This document shows positions 26,457 to 35,251 of a DNA stretch of 64,000 nt, in pieces (the first letter of the stretch is position 1; every line of letters starts with the position of its first letter). This stretch comes from Desulfoferrobacter suflitae (GTDB lineage Bacteria; Desulfobacterota; Syntrophobacteria; Syntrophobacterales; Syntrophobacteraceae). The notes beneath the pieces were generated by a model that had not been told where the DNA came from, did not search any database, and saw nothing but the letters and a program-made list of their open reading frames with translations. The stretch covers positions 1 to 64,000 of the forward strand of contig NZ_JAIBKA010000008.1 in the NCBI RefSeq assembly GCF_022603395.1. The letters are read 5' to 3'. The position numbers and the translations under genes are program-made.

Positions 26457-26906
26457 TTATCTTGAGCGCTGCATGAGCATTCGGTCCATGCGAACCACTT
26501 GCGCAGATTCGCGAAGCGTATTGGGGAATTCCTGGCCGCGGTCGAGAACCTTCATCTCATATTTCTGAATCCGAAACTGCTGTTTGACATGCTCAACGGC
26601 CTGCTCCGTGTCGAAAGGCTTGCAGGAAAACATGTCCAGGCTGAGATAATATTTTTCCGGAAACGTGTGCAGGCTGATATGACTCTCAGCAATCAGCACA
26701 AACCCGGACACGCCCCAGTCATCAGGCACCGCGCCACTGTAACGAAAAACGTAGGGGGGCATGATCTTTGTCATGTCCATCTGCTCCGGATATTCATCAA
26801 GGAACTGATAAATCCCATTGATGTCCTCCAGAACCGATCGATCGCAACCGTACCCATCCACCATCAAGTGGACCCCAAAACCGAATTCAGGTTTGCCCAT
26901 GCCCAT
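26457..26906 (-). CDS. speD: S-adenosylmethionine decarboxylase proenzyme (SpeD)
   Basis: A 149-residue prokaryotic-type SAM decarboxylase that makes the aminopropyl donor for spermidine. Self-cleavage between Glu74 and Ser75 in AESHISLH gives the pyruvoyl cofactor; His80 and Cys95 correspond to the processing and catalytic residues. The start ATG 26906 has AGGAGG 8 nt upstream; a GTG at 26915 overlaps this site and is unlikely. No speE is next to it. The stop lies 115 nt from the ISL3 element. Confidence 0.95.
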   Translation of the reverse strand: MGMGKPEFGFGVHLMVDGYGCDRSVLEDINGIYQFLDEYPEQMDMTKIMPPYVFRYSGAVPDDWGVSGFVLIAESHISLHTFPEKYYLSLDMFSCKPFDTEQAVEHVKQQFRIQKYEMKVLDRGQEFPNTLRESAQVVRMDRMLMQRSR

Positions 26907-27351
26907 GGCAGTCACCTCCTGTCTCTGCTACGAGAGCCTCTTGACTCTCTGTATCCACTATTCTGCCGCCCAACACCTGGAGATGCCACCGCGCGACTTC
27001 GAAAAGCGTTGCAGGGCCTTAACTCAGCTAATGGAATTTTGCGGGACTCGCCATCCTTACGTGGAATGGCAACCGAACTCAAAACATCCCACCCACGAGA
27101 ATCGAGCCGTAAAGCTAACCAAAGCCAACTCTTTCGTCAACCTCACACACGCTCGGTTATGTTCGCGAGCCATCCTGCTTGAAAAGTCAATTTTCGATGA
27201 ATTCTCAATTGTTTAACCAAAGAAATCAGGACCCGCGCCGAAAGTGTGCCCTATATAAAGTACCCGTGTGGATGGTGTCAAGAGAAATAAAAGGAAAAAT
27301 GGAGGTGCATTGCCGTGCCAAAACAATCTCGGATGGGTAACGGGAAAACGC
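26907..27351. other. Intergenic region upstream of speD
   Basis: About 445 nt between speD and the GGDEF gene. Frames on the plus strand have no supported start except a weak GTG (27315) with GGAGG, discussed among the rejected items. No tRNA or riboswitch consensus was recognised. Confidence 0.4.
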
Positions 27352-28350
27352 TCAGGAACTTCCCAGGGAAGAACGGACGGCATCAGGTGGGCGCGCGCTT
27401 ACCTGTTGGGCCCCATCGTAATGAATGCTGTCTCCACCCAGTTGGTTTTTTACGTAATACAAGGCACAATCGGCACGGTGGATCATGTTCCGAATGTCCT
27501 CGTCAATGCTGTCGGTTTTGTTCTGGAAAAGCGCCATCCCGATGGACAGGGATGTAGGATGCAGTCCCTGCCGGTTGTATTTTGTCCGGATGCGGTACGC
27601 CACCTTGAGCGCCTGATCCACAGCCGCCTGGTCACTGCCATTGAGGGAAGTCACCAGCACCGTGAATTCATCTCCCCCAAAGCGAAAGGCTGAATCCACC
27701 TGATCTCGAATGGACGAGCTCAAAATATCAGCCAGCATGACCAACAGGCTGTCCCCCGCGTTGTGGCCATGACGATCGTTGTATTCCTTGAAATGGTCTA
27801 TGTCGATGTACAACAGAAATATCGAGCTGTCATAGCGCAAAGCCCTGATGACCTCGCGCTTCACCACTTTGTGAAAATATCGGCGGTTGTAGAGACCCGT
27901 CAAATGGTCGCGCACCGCCAGACGTTCCAGTTCCTTGAGCAGGGTCCGTTCACGGATGATACGATTGACCTTGGCTTCCAATTCATCCAAGGTGAACGGC
28001 TTGGTAATGAAATCAACAGCGCCGGCTGCAACCACATCGGTATATTTATACTGCATGCTGTGCCCGGTGATGGCGATGATGGCCGGAGCGTTCTTGATGT
28101 CGCTCACGATATGCTGAATGAGCTCCATGCCATCCATCACGGGCATGTCCATGTCTGCGATGACAATAGAAAATCGATCATTTCGCAGAAGCTTCAGGGC
28201 CTCTTCGCCGTTTTCAGCGGTAACCACCCGATGCCCCAGAAAAGTAAGGGCTTCAGCAAGAAACTCACAGACCTGCTCATCGTCATCCACCACCAGGATG
28301 CTCTGCGTAACGGCAGGCTGCATCAACACATCGTTTTCCATCGTCGTCAT
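27352..28350 (-). CDS. Response regulator with GGDEF domain (diguanylate cyclase)
   Basis: About 332 residues: a receiver domain (VVDDDEQV acidic pocket, DMDMPVMDG phosphoacceptor region) followed by a GGDEF domain with intact FRFGGDEFTVLV. It is predicted to make cyclic di-GMP when phosphorylated. The inhibitory-site Arg that normally precedes GGDEF by five residues is shifted (RDQVD instead of RxxD), so product inhibition may be absent. ATG 28350 is chosen with AGGA about 10 nt upstream; 28341 or GTG 28377 are alternatives. The cognate kinase is not identified. Confidence 0.9.
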   Translation of the reverse strand: MTTMENDVLMQPAVTQSILVVDDDEQVCEFLAEALTFLGHRVVTAENGEEALKLLRNDRFSIVIADMDMPVMDGMELIQHIVSDIKNAPAIIAITGHSMQYKYTDVVAAGAVDFITKPFTLDELEAKVNRIIRERTLLKELERLAVRDHLTGLYNRRYFHKVVKREVIRALRYDSSIFLLYIDIDHFKEYNDRHGHNAGDSLLVMLADILSSSIRDQVDSAFRFGGDEFTVLVTSLNGSDQAAVDQALKVAYRIRTKYNRQGLHPTSLSIGMALFQNKTDSIDEDIRNMIHRADCALYYVKNQLGGDSIHYDGAQQVSARPPDAVRSSLGSS

Positions 28351-28417
28351 ATGAAGCACATCCTGAGCACAGTTCACTGCCCCAGCGTGTCCGCGATGCA
28401 GCGGACGCGAGGTGCAG

Positions 28418-28528
28418 GTCGGGTTGAGTCATGCGTTTAGCGTGACTCAACCCGACGCCCATTTTACTGGATTTCGTACCTCAACCCAGCCTGCTTGGAA
28501 GCCAAAATCATTTTCGTGAACAGTATAC
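28418..28528. repeat. Dispersed palindromic intergenic repeat, copy 1
   Basis: About 110 bp, matching in reverse orientation the sequence at 45634-45750 at roughly three quarters identity by eye. It includes a palindrome with arms GGGTTGAGTC and GACTCAACCC around a Cys/Gly-rich core, then a TACCTCAACCC motif and a GTATAC end. It lies between the GGDEF gene and nadK. Confidence 0.7.
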
Positions 28529-28659
28529 GAGCAAAATTGGAACGATTAGACTAAATCAGTGGAGACTTTTTGACAATCTTTTTCATTGCTTTTTCATTGC
28601 TTTTTGGCACCGCGTCTGCCTATGATTCAAAACTTGAAGCCGCCCTCCGGAGGATAAGC

Positions 28660-29511
28660 ATGCAGCATGTCGCCATCATCTACAAGCGTTCACGCCCGGA
28701 CGCCGAAAAACTGGCAAACCGTCTCAGAGCCTGGTTTGAACGGCAGCACATCGAGGTTTTCTGCGCCCAGAACATTGATGATTCCGACCTGGCCTGTGGT
28801 CATGAGAGGATTGATATTCCGCATAACGCCGAACTTGCCGTGGTGCTGGGCGGTGACGGTACCCTTCTGAGCGTGGCGCGATTCCTGGAAGACCGCGCCA
28901 CTCCCATAGTCGGAGTCAATTTGGGTGGATTGGGATTTCTGACCGAAATCAGCAAAGAAACCTGTTACCGCGAATTGCAGACCATCCTTGACGGCAATTA
29001 CGAGATTGAGGAACGCATGCGCCTGCAGGTGTCCAGCCGGCGCGACGGCAAAGAAATTTTTCGTCAAAGCGTGCTCAACGATGTGGTCATAAACAAAGGT
29101 GCTCTGGCAAGAATCATCGACGTCAAGATCAGCATCGATGATCGTTATCTGACGCACTACCGGGCAGACGGCCTTATTGTTGCCACACCCACCGGTTCCA
29201 CGGCCTACAACCTGTCCGCAGGCGGACCGATCGTGTATCCCACCTCGCACTGTACGGTTTTGACACCCATTTGCCCCTTCACTCTGACCAATCGCCCTAT
29301 CATTCTGCCCTCCCAGGTTGTCATTCAAGTGGAACTGGGAGAGCGCATTAAGGATGTCAGTCTGACCTGTGACGGCCAGGTGGGATGTGAGTTGTTTTCA
29401 TCGGACAAAATCTTGATATCTGCCGCTCCCAATCCCCTCAGCCTGATCAAAACCCCTACCATAGACTACTTTGAAATCCTGCGAACCAAATTGAAATGGG
29501 GCCAATACTAA
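28660..29511 (+). CDS. nadK: NAD kinase
   Basis: A 283-residue NAD kinase that phosphorylates NAD to NADP. GGDG (64-67) is the phosphate-binding motif, followed by NLGGLGFLTEI and TPTGSTAYNLSAGGPI, the NAD-binding GGDG/NE/TPTGS set. Length is typical. The ATG at 28660 has CGGAGG at 7 nt; an earlier in-frame ATG would add a spurious hydrophobic leader. The next gene is convergent and only 9 nt away. Confidence 0.95.
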   Translation: MQHVAIIYKRSRPDAEKLANRLRAWFERQHIEVFCAQNIDDSDLACGHERIDIPHNAELAVVLGGDGTLLSVARFLEDRATPIVGVNLGGLGFLTEISKETCYRELQTILDGNYEIEERMRLQVSSRRDGKEIFRQSVLNDVVINKGALARIIDVKISIDDRYLTHYRADGLIVATPTGSTAYNLSAGGPIVYPTSHCTVLTPICPFTLTNRPIILPSQVVIQVELGERIKDVSLTCDGQVGCELFSSDKILISAAPNPLSLIKTPTIDYFEILRTKLKWGQY

Positions 29512-29520
29512 CTCCGCAAC

Positions 29521-30399
29521 TCACAACGCCCTCGCCCACTCGGGCCGCAGCTGAACATCTCCCTGCAGAGCCCTGTCGATAAGCTCCAAAGCCTTGTCTT
29601 TGTCTGCAGGCATCTTAACCTTGAGGGCCAAATAGTTGGACGCATGGTTGGACAGGAACAGCCCGCGCGTGAGGTTCGTGCAGGCAAGCATTTCTCGCAG
29701 TTCGCGCAACAATTCGGGCAGTTCCATGAGGCGAAATTCTCCCCGCCTGACCTGCTCTGCCAATTCGGTATTGGGCAGAATCATGAGCGTCAGCACGCCG
29801 ACGTAATTCGGGTCCATCGCCGAAAGCACTTCACCGGTGGCGCGGGCGTGCTGCAGGGAACGCTCCAGGCCGGCAATGCCCAGCAGTGCCGTGACCGAAA
29901 GCTTGATCCCCGCTGCCCGTATCCTTTGTCCGGCTTCAATCATGCGCTCGCGTGACACACCCTTGTGGATGTCCTGCAACACCTGTGCATCCCCACTCTC
30001 CAAGCCGAGGTAGACGATGCCGAGACCCAGGTCGCGCAATTCTTCGAGCTCCTGTGAGCTCTTGCGCAAGATACTTTTAGCATTGCCATAGAGCCCGACT
30101 CTTTGTATCCACGGCATTTTTTCACGTATTCGGCTGAGAATTTGGGTCAGCCTGGCTTGAGGCAGGATGAGCGCATCGCCATCGGTGATAAACAGCCGTT
30201 TTAAAAAACGAAAGTTTTCCGCCGCATAGTCAATGTCCTGATCGATAACGGCGGCGTCTTTGATTTTGAAGCGAACCCCTTTATAGGTACCGCAGAAGGT
30301 ACACTTATTGTGCGAACAGCCCACCGTAACCTGTAATAATATGCTGTCGGCCTCGCTCGGAGGCCGTATGATCATTCCCTCGTAATGCATTCCGTGCAT
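29521..30399 (-). CDS. Radical SAM protein with C-x4-C-x2-C cluster motif
   Basis: A 292-residue radical SAM enzyme of unknown reaction. The cluster-binding cysteines are at 28, 33 and 36 in GCSHNKCTFCG; the first spacing is four residues, not the usual three. A YLGLESGDAQVL segment matches the glycine-rich/SAM-binding strand, so the TIM barrel appears whole. No accessory cluster domain or B12 domain is visible. The start is uncertain among ATGs at 30399, 30390 and 30378. Convergent to nadK and divergent from the thiolase-like gene. Confidence 0.75.
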   Translation of the reverse strand: MHGMHYEGMIIRPPSEADSILLQVTVGCSHNKCTFCGTYKGVRFKIKDAAVIDQDIDYAAENFRFLKRLFITDGDALILPQARLTQILSRIREKMPWIQRVGLYGNAKSILRKSSQELEELRDLGLGIVYLGLESGDAQVLQDIHKGVSRERMIEAGQRIRAAGIKLSVTALLGIAGLERSLQHARATGEVLSAMDPNYVGVLTLMILPNTELAEQVRRGEFRLMELPELLRELREMLACTNLTRGLFLSNHASNYLALKVKMPADKDKALELIDRALQGDVQLRPEWARAL

Positions 30400-30653
30400 C
30401 GCCCTATTTGAACTCCTTTCGCAACTGTTGTGTTTTGCTGAATTGCTCCCTGTTTGCGCTTCCACCAGGCGGCGACATGCCGTGACACGTGCCTGACACT
30501 CTACACCCGCGGTTTGCTCAATCCTATCCCACTTGTCTATGCAAGAACAAGGGGAGTTCCACCGGATTTCATTGGTCTTTGTCTATCGCCGCGATATTCG
30601 ATATAGTACGCCCTCACCTGCAAGGTGTAGCGGTGGAAAGGAAAAAAAGAAAC

Positions 30654-31607
30654 ATGAAGGACGTTTTTGCAGAATTTCCAGCGGGCGCCAAGTGCACACG
30701 CTGCCGGCAACATCCCAACATACGGCTCACAAGCCATCACACCATCCTCTGTTGCAGCTGCTTTCTGCACTATTTCAGGACAGCCGTACGGCGCGCCATG
30801 AAAAAGTTCCCCATTGAACGCGATCAGCCCATCCTCATCGCAGTCTCGGGGGGCAAGGATTCACTGGCCCTTTGGGCGGCCCTGAACGAACTCGGGTACG
30901 TCACCAAAGGGATCCATCTGGACCTGGGGATCGGTGATTTTTCCAAGTCCTCGATTGACACCGTGGAAAAATTTGCTGCAGACAGAAACCTCAACTGGTC
31001 GCACTATTCTGTTGCTGCCGCTCTGGGATTCACCCTGCCCGAAATTCAGCAGCGCACAAGGCGCGCCATCTGCTCCATTTGTGGAACCATCAAGCGGCAG
31101 CTGATCAATCGTTTCTCGGTAAATGAGGGTTTCCACAATCTGGCCATGGGGCACAACCTGGACGATGAAGCGGGGCGACTGCTTGGAAACCTGGTTCGCC
31201 ACCGCACTCAGTATCTGGACAGGCAGTATCCCTATCTTCCTTCCACCCATGCACGCCTGCCTGCTAAATTGAAACCGTTATATCGACTCGAAGCTAAAGA
31301 AATCAGAACCTACTGCAAATTGATGCATATTCTTCCCCTCGAGATGGAATGCCCCTTTTCCAAGGGTGCGACCAGCCGGACTTTCCAGGAAGCCCTGTCG
31401 TTTCTGGAAGATAAGATGCCGGGCACCAAGCGGGATTTTCTATACACGTTCATCGACCGCAGAAAGCCGCCCCAACTGGAATCGGCATTCCAGGCATGCA
31501 GAGTGTGTGGAGAGCCGTCGTACGGGGAATACTGCAGCGTATGCAATATCCTGCGACGGATGAGGGGCCGCGCTGAAGCCAACGGATACCATGAGGTGCG
31601 GGAGTAG
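30654..31607 (+). CDS. TtuA/TtcA-family tRNA thiolation ATPase
   Basis: A 317-residue PP-loop ATPase of the TtuA/Ncs6 type, which sulfurates tRNA uridine 54 or related positions. The N-terminus has a zinc finger (C14, C17, C33/34, C36). The PP-loop SGGKDS is at 65-70. Three cysteines that bind the [4Fe-4S] cluster in TtuA are present as C140-x2-C143 and C233. A second zinc ribbon (CRVCG, CSVC) ends the protein. The ATG at 30654 has only a weak AAAGG upstream; an earlier frame extension is not protein-like. RNase Z follows after 5 nt. Confidence 0.85.
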   Translation: MKDVFAEFPAGAKCTRCRQHPNIRLTSHHTILCCSCFLHYFRTAVRRAMKKFPIERDQPILIAVSGGKDSLALWAALNELGYVTKGIHLDLGIGDFSKSSIDTVEKFAADRNLNWSHYSVAAALGFTLPEIQQRTRRAICSICGTIKRQLINRFSVNEGFHNLAMGHNLDDEAGRLLGNLVRHRTQYLDRQYPYLPSTHARLPAKLKPLYRLEAKEIRTYCKLMHILPLEMECPFSKGATSRTFQEALSFLEDKMPGTKRDFLYTFIDRRKPPQLESAFQACRVCGEPSYGEYCSVCNILRRMRGRAEANGYHEVRE

Positions 31608-31612
31608 ATCTG

Positions 31613-32533
31613 GTGGATTGCATTTTGCTTGGAACCGGTGGAATGGCGCCTTTGCCGCAGCGTTTGCTGTGCTCTCTTGCGGTGCGGCTCAACGGCCGCA
31701 TCTATCTGTTTGATGCCGGTGAGGGAAACCAGCTGGGGTGGAAGAAGACGCGACTCGGCATGCGCGGTCTTGGACTCATCGCGGTATCCCATCTGCATGC
31801 GGATCATTGCCTGGGCATCCCCGGCCTGATGATGCTGCGAGCGCAAATGGAGGACCCTGATCCACTGACGATCCTGGGTCCTCCGGGAATCGCCGAGTTT
31901 GTCAACCAGAACCAAAAACTGCTGGATTTTTACACCAACTATGCAGTGCATGTTGTGGAATGGTCCGGCCACTCTGACGAACTTGCTTATCAGGACGAGC
32001 AGGTGCGGCTTTACTGGCGGCCTCTGCTGCACACGCGTTTTTGTCTGGGGTATCGGCTGGAGGAAGTCGAACGGCCCGGTCGATTCAGTCCTGAGCGGGC
32101 AAGAGCTCTGGGCATTCCGCAAGGGCCCTTGTGGAGCAGAATTCAGAAGGGAGAAAGGGTGGCCGGCGAAAGCGGCCGCCTGATATCTCCTGAACAAGTC
32201 ATGGGGCCCGCAAGAAGGGGAAGGCATATCGCCTACATCGTCGATACCCGTACCACCAAAAATATCTACCGGCTGTGCAATGAGGTCGATATGGCGTTCA
32301 TAGAGGGGATGTTCCTGCCGGAGCACGCCCGGCATGCGGAGACCAAGGGCCATTTGACGGTAACCGAAGCAGCGCGTATTGCCGGACGCGCCCGTGTCGG
32401 TCGTGCGGTTCTGATTCACATCAGTCCGCGCTATGATCAATCCCAGCTGGATGAACTGGAATCCGCAGCCAGAAAGCGTTTCGACAGGATTCAGGTGGGC
32501 AGGGATCTGGATACTTTCACTGTTCTGCTTTAG
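31613..32533 (+). CDS. rnz: Ribonuclease Z (tRNA 3' endonuclease)
   Basis: A 306-residue metallo-beta-lactamase-fold nuclease that trims tRNA 3' trailers. The zinc motif SHLHADH spans 59-65, and the C-terminal HLTVTEAARIAGRARVG and LIHISPRY segments are characteristic of RNase Z. The start is GTG 31613, with GGGAG 8 nt upstream, 5 nt after the thiolase stop. Together the two genes form a tRNA maturation pair. Confidence 0.9.
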   Translation: MDCILLGTGGMAPLPQRLLCSLAVRLNGRIYLFDAGEGNQLGWKKTRLGMRGLGLIAVSHLHADHCLGIPGLMMLRAQMEDPDPLTILGPPGIAEFVNQNQKLLDFYTNYAVHVVEWSGHSDELAYQDEQVRLYWRPLLHTRFCLGYRLEEVERPGRFSPERARALGIPQGPLWSRIQKGERVAGESGRLISPEQVMGPARRGRHIAYIVDTRTTKNIYRLCNEVDMAFIEGMFLPEHARHAETKGHLTVTEAARIAGRARVGRAVLIHISPRYDQSQLDELESAARKRFDRIQVGRDLDTFTVLL

Positions 32534-32587
32534 TGATAGAGCATCGTCCATGATTGAGGTATAATTGTTGAGGAGGAAAAGCCCACT

Positions 32588-32743
32588 ATGGCCCGGTCAG
32601 GACGTTTTTGAAAGTACGGCGACTACAAGCGCAAAGCAAAGTTGCGCAGCGCGGCCATACATCGAATCAGAGGAAGACGTCTTAGCCGCCGGTCAGAGGG
32701 GCGCAGACTTGCAAAAACAACCGACAGCTTGAACAACGCATAG
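32588..32743 (+). CDS. Candidate selenoprotein-like small ORF with in-frame UGA
   Basis: ATG 32588 has GAGGAGG about 12 nt upstream. The frame reads MARSGRF, an in-frame TGA at 32609-32611, then KYGDYKRKAKLRSAAIHR and on to TAG at 32741-32743, 51 residues in all if TGA is decoded. A hairpin downstream of the TGA fits the bacterial SECIS layout. The next gene (GNAT) starts 2 nt after the TAG and has no ribosome site of its own, which suggests coupling to translation through the TGA. Without recoding the product would be a 7-residue peptide. The basic, Arg/Lys-rich product matches no family I recognise. A single-base deletion in the T5 run is an alternative. Confidence 0.4.
32609..32660 (+). 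promoter_or_regulatory. SECIS-like hairpin after in-frame UGA
   Basis: Two coaxial stems follow the UGA. The lower stem is GUACGGC (32614-32620) with GCCAUAC (32654-32660), one mismatch. The upper stem is GCGCAA (32629-32634) with UUGCGC (32642-32647), perfect, closing the loop AGCAAAG. The loop starts 24 nt after the UGA and has G at its second position; bacterial SECIS models expect 16-37 nt and a G in the first two bases. Confidence 0.4.
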
Positions 32744-32745
32744 CC

Positions 32746-33300
32746 ATGAAATCAGCTGAAGATTCCGAAGACAAAAACAGAAAGGTATATGTGGCCGTAA
32801 GGCCGATGGATATCGATGACCTGGCAACCGTCTTTCATCTGGGTGAAAGGCTTTTTACCGCCAAGGAGGTGCCCAATTTATATCGTACCTGGGACGATTT
32901 CGAGGTGATTGACCTGTTCCATTCTGATTCTGAATTCTGCCTGGTTGCCGAAGCGGACGATCGCATTGTCGGTTTTGCTTTGGGGACCACCCTGACCAAG
33001 AGTCGGTCGGCGTGGAAATACGGGCATCTGTTTTGGCTTGGGGTGGATCCCGATCATCATGGTCAGGGAATCGCATCGAAACTGTTTCATCGTTTTCGCG
33101 ACCTGATGATTGCCGAAGGCGTGAGAATCCTGCTGGTGGACACAGAGGCGGATAACCTGCCGGCACTGCACTTTTTCCGCAAGATGGGCTTTGGCAATCC
33201 ACAGGAGCACATCTATCTCTCCCTCAACCTGGACCCACAACTGCGGCAGTTGCGGGAAAGAAAGGCGACCTCGAGATACAGGCTGCACGATGAGGAATAG
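32746..33300 (+). CDS. GNAT-family N-acetyltransferase
   Basis: A 184-residue acetyltransferase with the acetyl-CoA loop as VDPDHHGQGIASKL (Q-x2-G-x-A-type motif A, near residues 102-115) and a C-terminal LHFFRKMGFGN motif typical of GNAT. Substrate unknown. It starts 2 nt after the UGA-containing ORF and has no clear ribosome site, and it overlaps the next gene by 11 nt. The cluster may therefore be translated as a coupled unit. Confidence 0.85.
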   Translation: MKSAEDSEDKNRKVYVAVRPMDIDDLATVFHLGERLFTAKEVPNLYRTWDDFEVIDLFHSDSEFCLVAEADDRIVGFALGTTLTKSRSAWKYGHLFWLGVDPDHHGQGIASKLFHRFRDLMIAEGVRILLVDTEADNLPALHFFRKMGFGNPQEHIYLSLNLDPQLRQLRERKATSRYRLHDEE

Positions 33301-34402
33301 TGCCCATCCAATCATTAAGCCTGAACGGCTGCGCAATCTACTGCGCCGGCTCATCAACATTTACAGCCCCTCCGGCAAAGAGGAAGAAGTGCTTGACTTC
33401 CTGCAGGGCTACCTGCGGCGCAGCGGATTGCCGATAGCCGTTCAGCCGGTGGATGGCGCACGACGCAATTTGTTGGTAGTGCCGGAAGATGTCGAAATTC
33501 GACTGGCCTTCATCGGACACGTGGATACTGTTGTGGCGTATGATTTGGACAACTACGGCTACGAAGAGGAAGCGGATACGATCATCGGTCTTGGCGCCGC
33601 TGACATGAAGAGTGGCTGTGCAGCAATGATCGAAGCGTTCCACGCATTTTGGGAAAGCGGCCGCAACCGGCCCCCGGTGGCATTGGCTCTGGTGGTTGGC
33701 GAAGAAGAAGAGGGCGATGGAGCCCAAAAGCTGGCCAGAGAATACTACTTCCCCTGGGTGCTGATCGGTGAACCTACGGACCTGCATCCCTGCCTGAGCC
33801 ACTACGGCTATCTGGAAGCCCACGTCACCACGCGCGGCACGCGTATGCACGCTTCTCTGGCCAACCTGGGACAGAACCCGATCGACTCAATGCTGCGTGT
33901 GCTGCTGAAGCTTTCTCACCACATTGAGACTCAGCTCCCCGAAATGGTGTACAACATCCGCGAGCTCAACAGCTCACACGCGGGCTTTGCCGTTCCCGAT
34001 CGCTGCGATGCCTGGCTGGACCTGCATCTGCCTCCCACCGCCGCCATTGGTGAGATCACTCTCGGACTCGAGCAGGTCCTTTTGCAGGAACGTGAAGAAA
34101 ACGAGAACTTTGACGGCACTCTGCGCTTTGCCACAATTCATGCCGGATACGAGCTGCCGGAAAAATGGCCCACGGTGGAAGCACTCAAACAGGTATTTGC
34201 AAAGAATTCCCTGCCCTGGAAACCTCAGGCGTTCCGCAGCCACTCCGATGCCAATTTGCTTTGGGCTGCCGGAATGAAGCCCGTCATTCTCGGTTCCGGG
34301 CAGTTGGAAAAAGCCCATGCGCCGGACGAATCAGTACCTTTCTCCCAGGTCGTCCAGGCTGCCCGGCTGTACCTGGATTTTTTACTGTCTCTGACGGATT
34401 AG
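33290..34402 (+). CDS. M20-family metallohydrolase (ArgE/DapE/LysK-like)
   Basis: A 370-residue zinc hydrolase. Metal and catalytic residues appear in order: FIGHVDTVV, LGAADMKSG, GEEEEGDGA and GEPTDL, with the last His in RSHSDANLL. Smaller overall than many M20 peptidases, closest in form to LysK/ArgE-type deacylases that cleave N-acyl amino acids. The ATG at 33290 overlaps the GNAT stop by 11 nt, so the acetyltransferase and deacylase are probably co-translated and may act on related N-acyl substrates; that link is inference. Confidence 0.85.
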   Translation: MRNSAHPIIKPERLRNLLRRLINIYSPSGKEEEVLDFLQGYLRRSGLPIAVQPVDGARRNLLVVPEDVEIRLAFIGHVDTVVAYDLDNYGYEEEADTIIGLGAADMKSGCAAMIEAFHAFWESGRNRPPVALALVVGEEEEGDGAQKLAREYYFPWVLIGEPTDLHPCLSHYGYLEAHVTTRGTRMHASLANLGQNPIDSMLRVLLKLSHHIETQLPEMVYNIRELNSSHAGFAVPDRCDAWLDLHLPPTAAIGEITLGLEQVLLQEREENENFDGTLRFATIHAGYELPEKWPTVEALKQVFAKNSLPWKPQAFRSHSDANLLWAAGMKPVILGSGQLEKAHAPDESVPFSQVVQAARLYLDFLLSLTD

Positions 34403-34629
34403 CTCCCATCGCCGCTCTGGCTCATCGGCTTGAGGGCACTCTGCAGGGCACCAATCCAGTTCTCATTTCCGTGGCTTTGCGCTAGCATGCATAAAAACAC
34501 TGGCCCGAGGCTCACAATGGAATGGAGACTGCGGGCATGAAAGACAATTGGGATTGACAGGATCAAGCCCGACCCGACGGCCGGCATACGTTCGAGATTG
34601 ATCCGTACTGCATGAAAAGGAGGCTATCA

Positions 34630-35220
34630 ATGCGGCAACGAGGGAAGTGGAGTCAGTTCTTTCGACTGGGGGTCATGGGTGTTACGGCATTCTTGATCGG
34701 TACATCTGCGATCAGCGCAAGGGATTTCAAAGGAGTCTCGTTTCCCGATGAAATGAAAATCGGCCAGGACGTATGCCAATTGACAGGCATTGGCATACGC
34801 AAGAAATTTTTTGTAACCGTCTACTATGGAGGACTCTATCTTCAACAGCACACAACGGACAGACGCCGGGTGATTGATATGGAACAGCCCAAGGCGGTGC
34901 TCATCCACGTAGTGTACAAAGAAGTTACCGGCCAACAATGGGTGGACGGCTGGAAAGAAGGTTTTGCCGCCAACACCCCCCACCCCGACGCCAAGCTTCA
35001 AGAGAAAATCAACACGTTTTTGAGCTGCTTTGACGAACCGGTTAAATCCGGGCAAACCGTCCAGATTTCCTACCTGCCCGACAGGGGAACGGAGGTCATC
35101 ATCCAGGGCAGGCAGAAAGCCGTCATCCCCGGCCACGATTTCATGGCTGCCCTCTGGAGCATCTGGTTTGGCGAACATCCCGCTTCACAATCGCTCATGG
35201 AGGGTATGCTCGGCAAGTGA
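34630..35220 (+). CDS. Secreted chalcone-isomerase-like domain protein
   Basis: A 196-residue exported protein. A signal peptide (residues about 10-30, cleaved near AISA) precedes a chalcone-isomerase-like fold domain: GVSFPDEMKIG, then RKKFFVTVYYGGLYL, IHVVYKEVTGQQWVDGW and a final GEHPASQSLMEGMLG, all hallmarks of the bacterial CHI-like family. The function of these periplasmic proteins is unknown, perhaps fatty-acid or lipid binding. The start ATG 34630 has AAGGAGG; the ATG at 34612 upstream does not. Confidence 0.88.
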   Translation: MRQRGKWSQFFRLGVMGVTAFLIGTSAISARDFKGVSFPDEMKIGQDVCQLTGIGIRKKFFVTVYYGGLYLQQHTTDRRRVIDMEQPKAVLIHVVYKEVTGQQWVDGWKEGFAANTPHPDAKLQEKINTFLSCFDEPVKSGQTVQISYLPDRGTEVIIQGRQKAVIPGHDFMAALWSIWFGEHPASQSLMEGMLGK

Positions 35221-35251
35221 TTCAGCGAGCACGCCCCCCCGGGCGGAACCG

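Noticed and set aside
27315-27557. GTG frame with GGAGG before it, plus strand
   Set aside because: Most of it is antisense to the GGDEF gene and the predicted product is His/Gly/Arg-rich without a known pattern.
28608-28625. TGGCAC with CTGC as a sigma-54 promoter of nadK
   Set aside because: The -12 element should be TTGC; only the -24 half fits.
32560-32565. TATAAT as the promoter of the UGA ORF
   Set aside because: The start point would fall on the ribosome site and no -35 box fits; transcription from upstream rnz is more likely.
32588-32732. Alternative reading of the UGA ORF with one T deleted
   Set aside because: The shifted frame stays open but gives a Ser/Thr/Ala-rich product with no family match and ends 13 nt before the next gene. 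It cannot be excluded as a sequence error.
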